DNA of 64,000 nucleotides from Balanoglossus misakiensis (taxonomy: Eukaryota; Hemichordata): the NCBI GenBank assembly GCA_040954595.2, contig CM082578.2:11780001-11844000 (forward strand), written 5' to 3'. Position numbers and translations under genes: made by a program. This document shows positions 12,083 to 41,400 of the stretch, piece by piece. Positions within the stretch are counted from its first letter, which is position 1. The number at the start of each line of letters is the position of its first letter. The notes beneath the pieces were generated by a model. The model saw only the letters and a program-made list of their open reading frames with translations, made no database searches and was not told the origin of the DNA.

Positions 12083-13479
12083 ATGTATAATGCAATTTCT
12101 AGTGAATAACTCCAGTCAGCACCGAAAGAACACAGTTTTATACTCTAAAACATACATGAAATAAAGAAATAAAACAACATAACACTCTTCATTAGGTAAA
12201 GAAAATATACTTTTTCCCCCTTTTGTTTGTTACAAAATAGAGACAACCTGTGTACATAACGCAGGTAGTTCCGTCTTCGTTTTTGTGTGTCACTTTCAAT
12301 AATAATAAAACGCATTCGCCCGAACATTGTGTAAACGTTGATCTCTTTCTAAACATTTAAAAAACACAAAGAATACATCTGAATGTAGTAAATATAAACA
12401 TGTATAAATGAACGTCCCCAGTCACAGAAATATGGCTGGAAAGTCATAGTAAACAAATTCGACAGTTTTTTTAGTTCAATTATTATCCCCAAGGATATTA
12501 TCCTTCTATGCCCTACGTTTACAGTACTGAGCTTTTGTGTAACGATCTAATTTAAAGACTAGAAATTTTGTAGGCGTGTTGTTGTTGTTGTTGATAGGGT
12601 CTGTCCACCCATGCCAGCGATCACCAACCGTTTCTAGTGCTGCTGGTATCTACATCTCTCACCTGCTTTGAACGCTGAGGGCTCACCGAACACGGCCAAG
12701 GAAGGGCATACATGTACAGTGGCATAGAGTACACTACAGTACACGTCGACTCGAAATATAAGTATCATGTGATTATACAAAAAAATACAGTATCCATAAA
12801 CATGTTATCCACAATTTTGAAACATTTTTTCTACAAACAGGACGAAAAGAGAGTGTTATGAAAATATGTTGTCAAAAAGGTATGGTCTTCACAATTTGTT
12901 CCTGTATATTGAGAGATGAAGTTACGGATACAGTACACCTATGTCAAAACTTCACGCCCCGGTACTTGTAAATCTCATTAGTGTTCTGATGGCTGCAACA
13001 CTTGAATTGTCTGTCCTCGTAGTATTTCAATTTTCCGTGCTTTAGGCATGATGGCGCATCGACGATGATTCGACCACGTACGTAGGCCTAATTATAACTT
13101 TGCTGTGCGAAGTGCAAAAATGGCTCCATAGCTGGTATAACTTGACAATATTCATCATGATATGTCACCGTACTTTGAATTATGGTAAATTGTAATAAAA
13201 TCGTGTTCGATACTCTTTGTTAAGAAATCATTCAAGCAGTTATGTCACCGGTCACTTGGTTATGTACAGGTGATGCGATGTTGGGAGGGGAGATATCCCC
13301 TATTGAGCATGCATGGTGTGGATTTTTAGTGGTCCACTCATAATCTTCCATTTCGCATTTGCTTTGAATGACTACATTTTACATGTAAATGATCACCTAA
13401 ATTTAATTATAAGATATCCGTCTTTCCAGATAAAAAGACCAAAGCGGTTATACGAAGACAGAACGTCTTGAGGACGACT

Positions 13480-13494
13480 GCGCCCTCTAGTGCC
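13480..13494. promoter_or_regulatory. CTCF-core-like site
   Basis: GCGCCCTCTAGTG matches the CTCF core GCGCCCCCTAGTG at 12 of 13 positions. It lies about 380 bp after the membrane-protein stop codon. Confidence 0.25.
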
Positions 13495-13576
13495 AACATT
13501 AACACCGCTGGTGAAGTAGTGGCCGTGATCGAGTGTCCTAACTTTAACCCGTATTTAAAGCCTTGCGTCATAGTCG

Positions 13577-13638
13577 CTTGTTACCTAGGTAATTACGCCA
13601 GGGCAGACCGACCCCGACGTAACTACCCAGGTGACAAG
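13577..13638 (-). repeat. 21-bp imperfect hairpin in the presumed 3' UTR of the membrane-protein gene
   Basis: Arms 13577-13597 and 13618-13638 match at 18 of 21 positions with a 20-bp loop. The three differences are transitions, and two of them become G-U pairs in the minus-strand transcript. It starts about 240 nt after the stop codon. Confidence 0.7.
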
Positions 13639-13876
13639 TGACCTTGTACGGTCATGGTCTTGTATAAGCTTAATATTTCAATCGCTCACCCTGAATCACA
13701 GTGCCTTCTCACTGCGAGTCACTGTTCAAGTTATTTGTCTCTCCTCGCATTTTTACAAACTTTCCCGTCATCCCTAAGTTTACGGCGTTTAATACCCATC
13801 GAACAACGGGGAACTGACGGATTAAAATCTCCTCGATAAAAACATCAAGGCACATCGTTCACAGTTCCAACGTCGT

Positions 13877-28199
<14,323 letters not shown>

Positions 28200-28221
28200 G
28201 GCGACGCGTGACCGACGGCCA

Positions 28222-28262
28222 GTGAAAGCTACATTCGCTGCACACACACGGTATATACTCGC
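28222..28262 (-). promoter_or_regulatory. TATA-like box upstream of the membrane-protein gene
   Basis: GAGTATATACC on the minus strand lies roughly 55 nt upstream of the chosen ATG (28199), in a CpG-richer stretch (about 28140-28620). It could set a start site giving a very short leader. An upstream in-frame ATG at 28271 would place this TATA inside the coding region, which is one reason for preferring 28199. Confidence 0.3.
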
Positions 28263-29406
28263 AAGTGCCACTACACTATACTGTAGCCGGCGTATACGAT
28301 TGTACAGGACGGTCGCACGCGATGTATTAAAGACTCGATTAAGCGGCGAATGCAGACATATCAGTCCGATGACACGGCATGATCAGACGGATTAGCTTAT
28401 GTAGGATTTAAAGTGCTGCTACCTCTCTGTCTCTCTCACTCTACAGACCTGAGGATATAACACCTTCAGATGTCCGTGCGACGGTCTACTATCGCCAGCC
28501 AGAGATGCGGCGTTATAATAATAAGCTGTGACGACACAATATCCACAGTATCGGTAATAAGGTCAGGTGTTTCTCGGTGTACTTGTGGATGCGGCCTCGT
28601 TTTCAGCCTCCAAAGTGCGGTTTTCCACTTGTCACATGTAATTCGCGTCCTTTAAACTTTTAAAAGTCCACAATCGTGTTACTGTCATCACACGTAGTGT
28701 CACCCGTCGATCAAAACGAACATTGAAGTGTTCTCGTCATCCGGTATCGATGTTTGCCTCACGGGGATATTACCTACGCCCACAATGTGGGTCTGTGTTC
28801 GGATTATTCGCAATCCACGTCTTGTGGCGTATCAAGTTTTATTACAGAGACCTAGGTTTAGGCCTATATGCCAATTTTTGTTTTTATTTCATGATGGAAG
28901 GACCACTAATTAATATCATGACCGGGGTTGTTCGGTTATTGTTATATGGATAATGTATTGATAATGAAAGTAAAAAATCAACCAAAAGTAAAAATCAATT
29001 ATAGCATTCGCTGTTTGCAATCATCACGGTTATATTTCTACTTTAGCATTTGCATTTGCATATTTCTCCATTGGATTCTCATTTTGGAAGAGAAGTCAGA
29101 AGATATTTTACCATGCGACGGTAGATAACTGGCAAATGCGACTGATATAGGCCCTATTATAAACGGAAGGCGATATCAATCAGACCGAGTACTGTGGAAC
29201 AAATGCTTTAGGCCATAGGCCTACTCAAATTTGCAATGGTACCGTCGGAGTTTCTTAAGCTTCCGTTCATGTTTTTTGGGATCAGTGTTCTCCCGTTTTT
29301 AATATCAGTTATTCCAGCGCGATCACTGGCCGAGTTTTGCCGAATGTCAGCAATGATCGAGCAGCGAAAGTAGTCAACGCTGATATAAAGTACGCTCTCT
29401 TATCTC

Positions 29407-29420
29407 GTTGCCCGGGTAAC
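29407..29420. promoter_or_regulatory. RFX X-box match
   Basis: GTTGCCCGGGTAAC fits the consensus exactly, about 1.2 kb upstream of the membrane-protein gene start. Confidence 0.4.
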
Positions 29421-31540
29421 CAAATTGACCACGGTAGTTGCCTTTACGTCATCATATGTGAAGAGGCTAAAATTTAAATGGGATTATTTTCCATCCCGTT
29501 TTGATGTTTACGGATCGATCGATAGGATAGCCATCACATCCCTGATTTCATATCACTTCGATCTGTTTCCTCTTTGTGAGGCTCCAACTCACACTGACTA
29601 TATACCACCTGTCTCACTGTGTTTTTATATCTGCTGTTTACAGTATATTGTTGCATGTGTCCACACTGTTGGAATCTAGCCCTTGTCGGTAAAACGCCTG
29701 ATTACGTTAATTGGGCGGCTTAATCAGGGGATTAATCGGTTAATTTTTGGTGTGTGTTATTTTTTGAATTTTTCATCCAACCTTGAAGTTAATCTCTATA
29801 GGCCTACTTACGACTGGCTCTTGATTTATTTTTAAATTTCAGATGACCCACTTCAGAAACAAGATGCAATCCACAATGTTATTTTGCCTCATTATTATTG
29901 TCAATGGCATAATTGGGAGATTAGCGAAGCACTTCCATCTAAGGCAAATCCTCCCTCTGTTCGTGTTTCACTTGGATCATGCCATAGCGTTTTAACTCAT
30001 TACGTCCATCATCGTCATATTCCGATTACGCGTGCCATAATTTCTCGACCGAATGAGGCTAAGGGAAACCTGAGACAATGGAGGCAGTGGCGAAGTCACG
30101 TAACATCTTGCTTGTTAACAGGGGATTTGTGTTGTTTCTAGAAGACGTGCATTTGATTCATGTGGCGTTAATGTGCATCATTTCGCGTGTATATGGACAC
30201 TACACACAGTACAGGAATGCGAGTTACTATTTTTATAGCTAAAACACATTGAAAATTTGCATTATTTAGTTCAAAACGTACACGTACATCATGTATTATA
30301 GATTTACTTTCTTTTTGATAAAAGTAAAAAGCGATGCGACAGTATATATATGTACAGGGTAAGAGTTAAAAATTAACTAGAGATGGCCAATAGCGTTGTC
30401 TCCAAAATTGCTCATAGGCAAATCTAAACAAATACCACTATAAAAATTTCATATCCTGTCACATAAGATATAAGTTCTCTTGTCGTCAGCGAGACATTCC
30501 GTGACCAAACCAGTGTGCCCTCTAAGCCAATATGACTCGCTACTGACTCAACAGACTCACTGGTGGATCATGAAAATTATCCACAATACATGCAAAGGTA
30601 TAGGGCGGAACCAGAGAAAATTTAAGAAATCCTCAAATTGACTCAGAGCTTTTAAAAAGTATGTTTTTAGAGGGTACACTGGATCAAACTCATATATCCT
30701 ACAATCGCCGAGTAATTCCAAAGTTACTAGCTACCTTGCAAAATATATTGCTTTCGGATACTGACTCCCTATATTCTATCTGGTGAGGATTTTCAATTGA
30801 CAGAACTGGAGATGCCCAAATATAACATCGAATCTATAAAAATCGACGATAATCGATGGCGCGTGCTGAAAACAAGGCCAGCAGCTGTTGCAACCTGAAA
30901 TAATAATGGCCAACAAGCTCAATACACTGCACTCCAGTTAAACGATAATGAAGACGTGGATATTGTGACGAAGCGAAAGCCTATTGATTCTCTCTCGACA
31001 CGGAAAGCACATCGCCGTTCAAGTGACGTGAATAAATGTGACAGTTTTTGTCGAGTTGATACCAGTAGAGAGAACTAATGAGCTACTGAGAAAGTTCAAA
31101 GTGTCTTTTCGAATCTGCTTTCGAAAGACTAATTTGGAAAGGAAAACACACGAATATACGCACATTCACATGAAACAAATGAGCGGGGACACGACGATTT
31201 GAAAAGGTGTTATTCACGTGAAGATTGCAAAAGGCTTTTAAGGTGATCAGATAAAACCGCTTAGCAATACATCCTAATTAACTGAAGTTACCGTAATGTT
31301 TGTTTTGGTAAGCGATGCGGAAACACTTTGGGGTATTAAAATGTCACTGGTGTTGTAAACAACCGTGGCCCATCTTTTACACGTAGACTAGAAGTATTAT
31401 GCCAACTACGCCATTGTCTTGGGTAAGGATAGGGACGGTCCTTCAAGAATAGACCGTTTTCCCTACTGCACGAGATACTGCGAGATCTCGCTATAGTTTA
31501 CATGGGGGTGGGGGGTATTCTTACATAACACGGGACAAAA

Positions 31541-31630
31541 AAACAACATGGGAAGTGTCAATGACTGCACTCTGCAGCAAAGTGTACTCGTGATCTTGAC
31601 ATCACAAACAGAGCAGGTGAATGAATGAAT
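31541..31630. repeat. Dispersed short repeat, copy A
   Basis: AACATGGGAAGTGT...CTGCAGCAAAGTGTACTCGTGATCTTGACA resembles 38798-38880 in SLC35B4 intron 9, including the following GAATGAATGAATGA-type simple repeat. Possibly tails of the same short interspersed element. Confidence 0.55.
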
Positions 31631-31889
31631 GAAGGAAGGAATTAAGGAAGGAAGGAACACCTTCCTATCCGCATCTGCTTGGCCTTGGCACAGTCTGATT
31701 TGGAGGAAGGTCAGCCTGCCCTAAATGAACAAAGCTTGGCTGCGAAGTTGATGATGAATGAATGACTGAAATACTGTATGGAAGATATGTGACCGAAGCC
31801 TCAAGAGGGCGATGTTGATATTCTTGTGAGAGAGGTAAACTCTGAATGAGTGTGTCACAGATATACCGGTAAATCATTTTGTATTCAGA

Positions 31890-31899
31890 TTTATTTATT
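31890..31899 (-). terminator. RAB7A: Overlapping AATAAATAAA poly(A) signals, candidate end of RAB7
   Basis: Two overlapping minus-strand AATAAA hexamers lie about 1.85 kb after the RAB7 stop. A nearer AATAAA at 33691-33696 is only about 56 nt from the stop and would leave almost no 3' UTR; alternative polyadenylation is possible. Which is used cannot be told from sequence. Confidence 0.3.
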
Positions 31900-33751
31900 A
31901 TGACATACAATAAAGGGGGAAAATCAACAAGAGAGTACATAGCTTGGTCAATGTATAGTCCTTGCTCAGTATTATGGGATATGCTTTGACCTTTGATCCC
32001 TGTGACCTATGCATCACTTTGAAACGACTCTAGGTCACGCCATTAGGACTACAATTGTCACCGGCGATTTTAACAGGGGACTAGGGGGCGTATCTGGCAA
32101 TACACTCAACCACAAACCGGCATGGGGGAATCTTCAAATGTATTAAAAAATCTGCAGGGGGATTGTTACAAAGTATAATTAAACTGGTTAGACAGTGACA
32201 CTAACAGTTTTCGTGATATGCTTTTTTTTTACAAGTTGTATAACAGATTATACAATTAACTAAACATTCACATATTAGCCAGGATCAAATAGTGAAATGA
32301 AACGGGAGAGGTGATGACATTGTACATCGTCTCACAAATCAGACCAACCTCGGTGAATAATAATAAAAAAAGAATCAAGGAGATACATGGAAGTAAATAT
32401 AAGTTCCAGTTCGTTTCTAAAATATCACATATTTGTACAGTTCTAAATTTTGTTCTACGTCTGGCATATGTCCAGAACAACACTCGTTACAGACAGAGTG
32501 AAAGTGTAATGTTTACCCTCAAGAGCAAACGGACTTGTTTCCATGAAATAAACTGGGGAAAAAAACTGGTCGCTGCTTCTTAATACAATAATCATTAAAG
32601 TCTCATAAAGTTGTGCACTTAATTGCAGACTGAAAAGCATTGAATATTACGCAGCAAAATATGCATTTTTTCATCACATTTATGATTTACTATGATACTA
32701 ATAAAATCCACTTGGTCACCAATTCCTCTTATAAAATTACAATATCATAAGCGTGTAGCATGTGAATGGGAACATGTACATTCTGTGTGAGGACGTGTAG
32801 GGGACTAAAAAACAAACAATCAGTAAATAACCAAAACAAAAATCCCTCTTTGAATCTTCAAAGCACCAATTCTGTGCAACACACTAACATCCTGCTGGCA
32901 TTGAAAAGTGCAACTCTAAATTTCCATGATTTCTTTCCGACAATGATTTGGTTTCTATGACAACAGGCTCTTACGAGTGGCAGAATCCCCTACCGACCAT
33001 GCATGCAAAAAAAAAAGATAGTTTTTCCCAGTCTTGTAATTCTGTACAGAATCGTGTCGGTTGCACACTCTGTGTGCGTGATATTACAATTACGGAAAAC
33101 AGTGCACGGATCGGCCCTCGGATAAGAGGTGCCATTCGGAGATGGACAACTTTGTTTCTGCTTACATGGCTTCCTGTTCCGCTACATGTGTAAAGGGGGG
33201 GGGGTCAGATTGTCTACTTCACAGTGATGTCTACCATCATGTCCACTACAGAGGACCAGGCGAAAAAAATTTAAGCATCGAGTGATACAATTTGATTTCT
33301 ACTTAATTAAAGTCACACAGTGGGCCACACATTCTTGGCCATCACAACAGCTGCTAGTCAAAACACTGAAATTTCTGACGCTATTCGACATACTGTGGAC
33401 CCCTTTCCCCAAAAAACAAAACTCAGGGATTCTTGCTGAGTTACGGCCATGTGGGCAGAAACAAGTGACAAATACATATAGTTCTCCTCCCTGCCTTGTC
33501 TTTCACCGTCCAAAACACTGACTCAACTAAAAATCTGTCTTTTTCGCTGGATAGTTCAAAGAAAACAAAATTTCACATGCTACACAAGACCTTCAGGGTG
33601 ACAGAGTTTATAGTCAAAACCTGTCCAGAAATGGTTGGTGTCTGCCGGAACGGCGAAACTCTTTTTCAACATTCCCTGAAGCATCCAGCTTTTATTTTTT
33701 ACAAACTGCAAATTCTGAGTACACATAGAAATAGACCGTGACCGATTCTGT

Positions 33752-36088
<2,337 letters not shown>

Positions 36089-36099
36089 CTTGGCTATTT
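36089..36099 (-). other. RAB7A: RAB7 5' UTR segment on the first coding exon
   Basis: Eleven untranslated bases lie between an AACTTCACAG acceptor and the RAB7 ATG. They show that at least one non-coding exon lies upstream (to the right). Confidence 0.7.
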
Positions 36100-36193
36100 C
36101 TGTGAAGTTACAAAAACCAATTACATGCTAAGTTTAATGAAATGTACGAGATGCACTGCACCCACCACACTACAGTAACAACAATATGTTGAA

Positions 36194-36203
36194 GGTCACG
36201 TGG
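36194..36203. promoter_or_regulatory. E-box / CLEAR-like site in the RAB7 leader intron
   Basis: GTCACGTGGG matches the lysosomal CLEAR consensus GTCACGTGAC at 8 of 10 positions and contains a full CACGTG E-box. It lies about 100 bp upstream of the coding exon. Confidence 0.25.
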
Positions 36204-37137
36204 GTCATGACTTTAAATCACATGGCTGCAACATGAATATGAATCATGTATGTGAAAAACTCTGACGCTAGATTGTTAAATTTTCCATTGTAATAACATT
36301 ACATGCTCCATGCAGACATGTATTTAACCGGTTGCGTCATTGCTAGCCCACAGAGAAATTTGCATTTAACTGTTGTCTCGGCAATTGTTACTTGTCAATA
36401 AAAACAATGGACATGAACTTGTACAAGTAAAGAAACGACCTTGTGTTTACAGGAATCTTGGGATCGTTCAAGGTAAAACTCCCTAACTTTAAAGGCTGGA
36501 GTAAAGTCGTCATTGAACAGAACGAGTGGATTCCGGCAGCTGCGTTGTGATGAAGTAAAATCGCACTAACTGCGTCAGCGATTGACACGTTACTCTCGGT
36601 CTCTCACTTCCGGGTCGTTAAGTGAAAATCGAGCGCGTACTGCTAACGTGTGCAGCGAATGATTCCTTGTAAAATAAGCTACATTTGGACATTCATTCAA
36701 TTGTTTCGGCAATGAAACATTTGGGGATTGACGCTTATTCTTCCGTGTGATCGGTAGAATTTTTTTTCTGTCGGGTTGAATATGACCTGTACTACATACG
36801 CACTGACATTCACATTGAAGGACGCGTGACCGATGGTGCGAATGAGCAAGGAAATTGTTCGGTTCTATGGCTTCTCGTATATTGGTATACTTTCGATGTC
36901 TCTCTGCCGCACAAATCAAAGGCTCCGCACAATCATTTGAAGCAATCATCAAGATTCTAATACTCCTGGCAGTATATTACTTGTCATTCATTTGGTTTAC
37001 ATTAGACCCCTAAAACCGGGCGTCACACACGTCAAGCGACTGAGCTGCGCTTTTGCAAGTGATTTCGTTTCGCGGACACGAATTTATCCCTCACAGCAGA
37101 AATAGAAATGTAATTGTTTTCTCTGGTGGATACTCAC

Positions 37138-37330
37138 GATTTCTCCCGCATAAGAACTCACCTTTATAACAAAAAACGTTTGGGTTAGGGCGCAGAAACT
37201 ATATTCACATAGAAAATTTGTCCCCAAAATCCACGAAGGGAGGATTCAAGATGGCGTAATGCATATGATAGGTCACGAGACCAGTGACGTCATGGGATAC
37301 CCAGCATGCCGAGCAGAACCACTTGATGTT
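37138..37330 (-). promoter_or_regulatory. RAB7A: Probable RAB7 promoter and untranslated first exon
   Basis: Two minus-strand donors, GTGAGTAT (exon edge at 37138) and GTGAGTTC (exon edge at 37162), are the only good donors upstream of the RAB7 acceptor before the SLC35B4 3' end. A canonical CRE (TGACGTCA, 37285-37292) lies about 125-150 bp upstream of them. There is no clear TATA box. The transcription start is inferred to lie between about 37170 and 37280. Confidence 0.4.
37285..37292. promoter_or_regulatory. cAMP response element palindrome near the RAB7 promoter
   Basis: TGACGTCA, the full CREB/ATF site, upstream of the inferred RAB7 first exon. Confidence 0.4.
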
Positions 37331-37855
37331 GCCGATACAGTAGGAAGTTTCAATCCATAAAAGTTAAAACTTATTAAAAACAACTGCGAGAAAGTTTAAA
37401 GGTTTTCTTTCAGTCAAACCTTCTTGAAAGCTGTCTTAATCAATTTTGATATATGTACATGTACATCATAAAATTATAAATACAAATTTTACAAGGTTTG
37501 ACACATGTGTTTCAGTTGATTCAATTTAATATGTACATTGTATATGCAATTTCTGCAGACCTGTTAATGGTCATTGGATTTATAAATTTTCTGATATACA
37601 ACATTATTTGTGTTACTTTATTTCAGAGTTTGCAATGTCTGCTACAAGTATATGGCACTTGCTGATCATTTGAGCAGTATACAAGTATCTGGTAGGATTC
37701 AAACCTACAACCTACATCAACCAATTGCTTATTTATTCACTTGGATGTACATGTATTTGAAGTCTTTTTTTTTGGGGGGGGGGGGAGAGCTTTACTGGGG
37801 AAATCCAGCAAATTAATACCACAGACAGCAAAAAGCATTCTGGTTGATTTCCATT

Positions 37856-37861
37856 TTTATT
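37856..37861 (-). terminator. SLC35B4: Poly(A) signal of SLC35B4 (AATAAA)
   Basis: AATAAA on the minus strand lies about 600 nt after the SLC35B4 stop and is followed within about 30 nt by a T/GT-rich downstream element (TTTTTGCTGTCTGTGG). This gives a 3' UTR of about 620-630 nt. Confidence 0.55.
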
Positions 37862-38463
37862 CAGAGAACAAAAGATAACATACTGAAAAAGCTGAAAGGA
37901 TACAATTCTCTTGATTATGAGAGTACAATCAGAGGGTAAGAAAATAAGGACCTCGTTTACAGCAATCGTTAACATTGGATAAACTTTTCCCTGAACATGT
38001 GACATTTTTTTAAACATATGGGTACACACTTGTATATTTTTAACATATTTCATAATATGTAATTCTTTTTTCCATTTTTTTAAAATAAATATCCACCTGA
38101 TATTCCTGAGAAAATGTCATACTTAAACACAATCTTCCAAGAACTGTGGAAATTACCACTTGTTGACAGGTAACAAAAATATACATATTTTCCATACTTT
38201 TATTTATATTAACTGATATACTATTATTTCAGTAATGGGGTAATTTATGAGGGATGAATCAAGAATTTTCTGTTAGAAAAGCAATCTCTAATGGTATAAA
38301 TCAAAGGGATCTGTGCGTAATTTTATAGCACTCTGTTACTGTGCATGATTTACATGTACTTAATAGGTTCATCAAACGATGCTAAAGCCAATAAGCTTTT
38401 CACAGAACTTTGTCTGAATACAATCACACAGGTCAAATTTGGGTTCTTTTTATGACCCTTCAA

Positions 38464-41400
38464 TTACTCTGACTTTGTCTTAGGGGCAGAGAAAGAATCT
38501 CGCACGATATTGATAATGTCCACGAACAAAAAGGTACCTGAGAAGACCATGGCAGTCCCTACCCAATGATACGCCGTGAAAGGGTTCTGGAAATAATATA
38601 TAGAGAATAACAAACTAACAAACTTCCTCAGTGTAATCACCAAGGTAACGACTAATGATGGACATTCTGTTGTTAAGATGAATACTCCACTTATACAGAC
38701 GTATCTGGAATGTATGATTTAAGGAATATACGCGAATGAATGGAAACTGGAACAATGAATACACAGTATCGCAATAAGTGATCTAAGTATGTTGATGCAA
38801 CATGGGGAGTGTAGGTGTCTGCAGCAAATTGTACTTGTGATCTTGACAGCCACAGACCAAGCAGGAGAATAAACTGATGACCGACCGACAGACTGACAAA
38901 CTGACTGAATAAACTGTTACAAAAGGATACTGTGTAATGCAGTTTCCAAGCAGATATATCCACATCTTTGGTATACCAAATAACAATTCTGAAAAAAAGA
39001 ACAGATACAATAATTTGAAGAGAAGATACAGATATGACTGATAAAGTTTAAATGCTAAATTAGGACTCAATTGCCATGGCCCATATCAAGTTATACATTT
39101 CCTGTAGAACTAAAAGAATAACAGGAAACTTGCATGTCCATCTTTCTTGTAAATTTATAACCCACATGTCTATACATACCTGTTTGTGAGAACATTACTG
39201 CATGGTTGTAGATATCTTTACCAAGAAGCAAAAATGCTGGTAGAGGCAAGGCATGCTGTAAAAAAAGAAGTACATTAATAGCGTTAATGATCAGCAAATG
39301 TTAAAGGTATACAGTCACATGTGTAAGCTAGAGACCTAGCAAATCACAGATTTTCACTTGGGTGACCACCATATATGGGCATATGTAAATTAGAGGGGAT
39401 CAATATTCCTGTAAATGTAATGTTTCTCACTCTGTGCTGGTAAAACAATAAAATCGTTAGTGCATTCATGTAACACAGGACACAGAACACTTATATTACT
39501 TGGCTAGCAACTTATTGCTATGGTAATTAACACTGTCTGTGTAGATCAGTAGATGGAGAAAATTGTAAACCAGACTTTCTATTAATTGATCAATTTTCTG
39601 AAATGGTTGGACTCAAAGTGGGTATATTACTCAAGGCAACCTGGGTCTGAAGTTATGTTCTATTTGCATAGATTTCGACACTAACGCCACGGAAGAGCGT
39701 GGAATACCAGTACATGTAGTTAGAAACTGTACAAACCTTTACACACATTTATATTTATGACTCTCAAGAAGACAATGAACAAGACAAGAAAGTAAAACAA
39801 TCAAGTTAAGAAGGTTACAGATACATGTTATTTTATTTGTTGCATGGGAAATGTGCACAGTACATTTATATTTAAATATGACACTGTTTCACTTCCACAC
39901 GCAATTTAAAGTATCAGAACAACACACAGCGCCCTCTATCCAAGATAATGTGCAACTGGAACACTGTTCCAGAAATTGCTGACACCATTGTTAGTAGTTT
40001 GCACATTCAATACAAACATCACAGAGTTTGGATCTGACATTTCCCTGAAGGGTGTTATCGGTCCGGAAGGATGATAATCTGGGTGCTACTTACAGAATAA
40101 AACAAGGGCTCCATTGGCTGATTGGTTTTGTGGTTGTAAAGGGCGCCAAAAACGCATTGCAAATTGCAAGGGTGTAAAGGTCAAATAAACATAAATAAAA
40201 GTAAACGATAAACATAAATGATTTAAAAAAAAAACGGGCAGAAAATCGGTTGATTTACTCATTGATATTAGCTGGAACTTGCAGCTGCATTTCATGCGAA
40301 CTGTTCTGGGTCAAAGGCCATCTATTGCTGAAAACTACAAATTTCAGCAAGTGAAAGTCTTTTAAACAAAAATTAAAACTTAAATTCAATTTAAGCAACA
40401 GCCAAAATGCAATGAGCGCCATGCTTTCATTGGACTGTGACTGGTCACTGCTTCATGCGGCGACCGTATCACATGACTGGCATGTTTCCATTCTTTTGGC
40501 AATCAGGCATCGATGGCTCTTGGCTACGCTCGTACATATACCGGTACAACATGTCAGTTTTGTATGAAGCCTCAGACAAACGAACAGTTGTCTAAGATTA
40601 GGCCATGCATGTTCAAAGGACCAGGAATTCAGGAATAAACCTAATGATCTGCAGGGAGCGCTCAGGACAATCGGCTCAGCTTGCAAGCCCAGATGACTGA
40701 CTGACTTTAAAAGTTTGATAAACATGCCACGTTGACTGAAATATTTAAGGTAAAAAAATACGACTTTACATTTAACTTACATTATAAAATAAGGCTTCCT
40801 TTGGTTGCTTGCCAAATTGTCCATAGACTTGTTCTTGATAAATACCCATCTTTGCAGACATAAACAAGGCAAATATCAACATAGAAATTCCTGAAAGAAA
40901 GTGAAAAATGCAGCAACAGAATATATTGATAAACGTGTTCAAGTACGGAAAACATATTGTGCTGACAAGAAAGCCATGTCCTGATGACTGACAGTTCAGA
41001 ATTTTACAGGAAGCTGACTGACAATTTCTCATGGAAAACATCACATGTGGCAATTTTAGTTTATGTATAATTACCTAAAAACCATATCGAGAAATCATAC
41101 AAAGCATCTCCTGTTGATGTCATAGGGTCTTCCTCTGACGCCTGCAAGAAACAAATTTGAACACTCAATAATGCAGATGAGTAAATATAAAACTAATCAT
41201 ACATGTACACATGTAATTAAATAGTTATAACACCCTGTGTGAGGACGGCCTTGGAATATACAGGCAAATCTCATGCAAATACATTGTACCCTAGAATGTT
41301 GAGCTGCCTGCATGATCCCGCCATGGGGTTCTATCATATTGGTGTGGCTGTAGCAATACTCACCACTTGCTTAGCTGATGCTATTGTTGCTGTACTGATG

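Larger units (their letters stand above)
28200..31889. other. Intergenic, membrane-protein promoter to RAB7 end
   Basis: CpG-richer sequence to about 28620, then AT-rich DNA. An AG acceptor at 29842 opens into a frame running to a stop at 30141 on the plus strand, without recognisable similarity. Otherwise nothing identified. Confidence 0.4.

Noticed and set aside
36590-36952. 120-codon minus-strand frame upstream of RAB7
   Set aside because: Lies in the inferred RAB7 leader intron; no domain or splice support.
37680-37720. tRNA T-arm-like GTAGG-loop-CCTAC on the minus strand
   Set aside because: No pairing acceptor, D or anticodon arms at the right distances.
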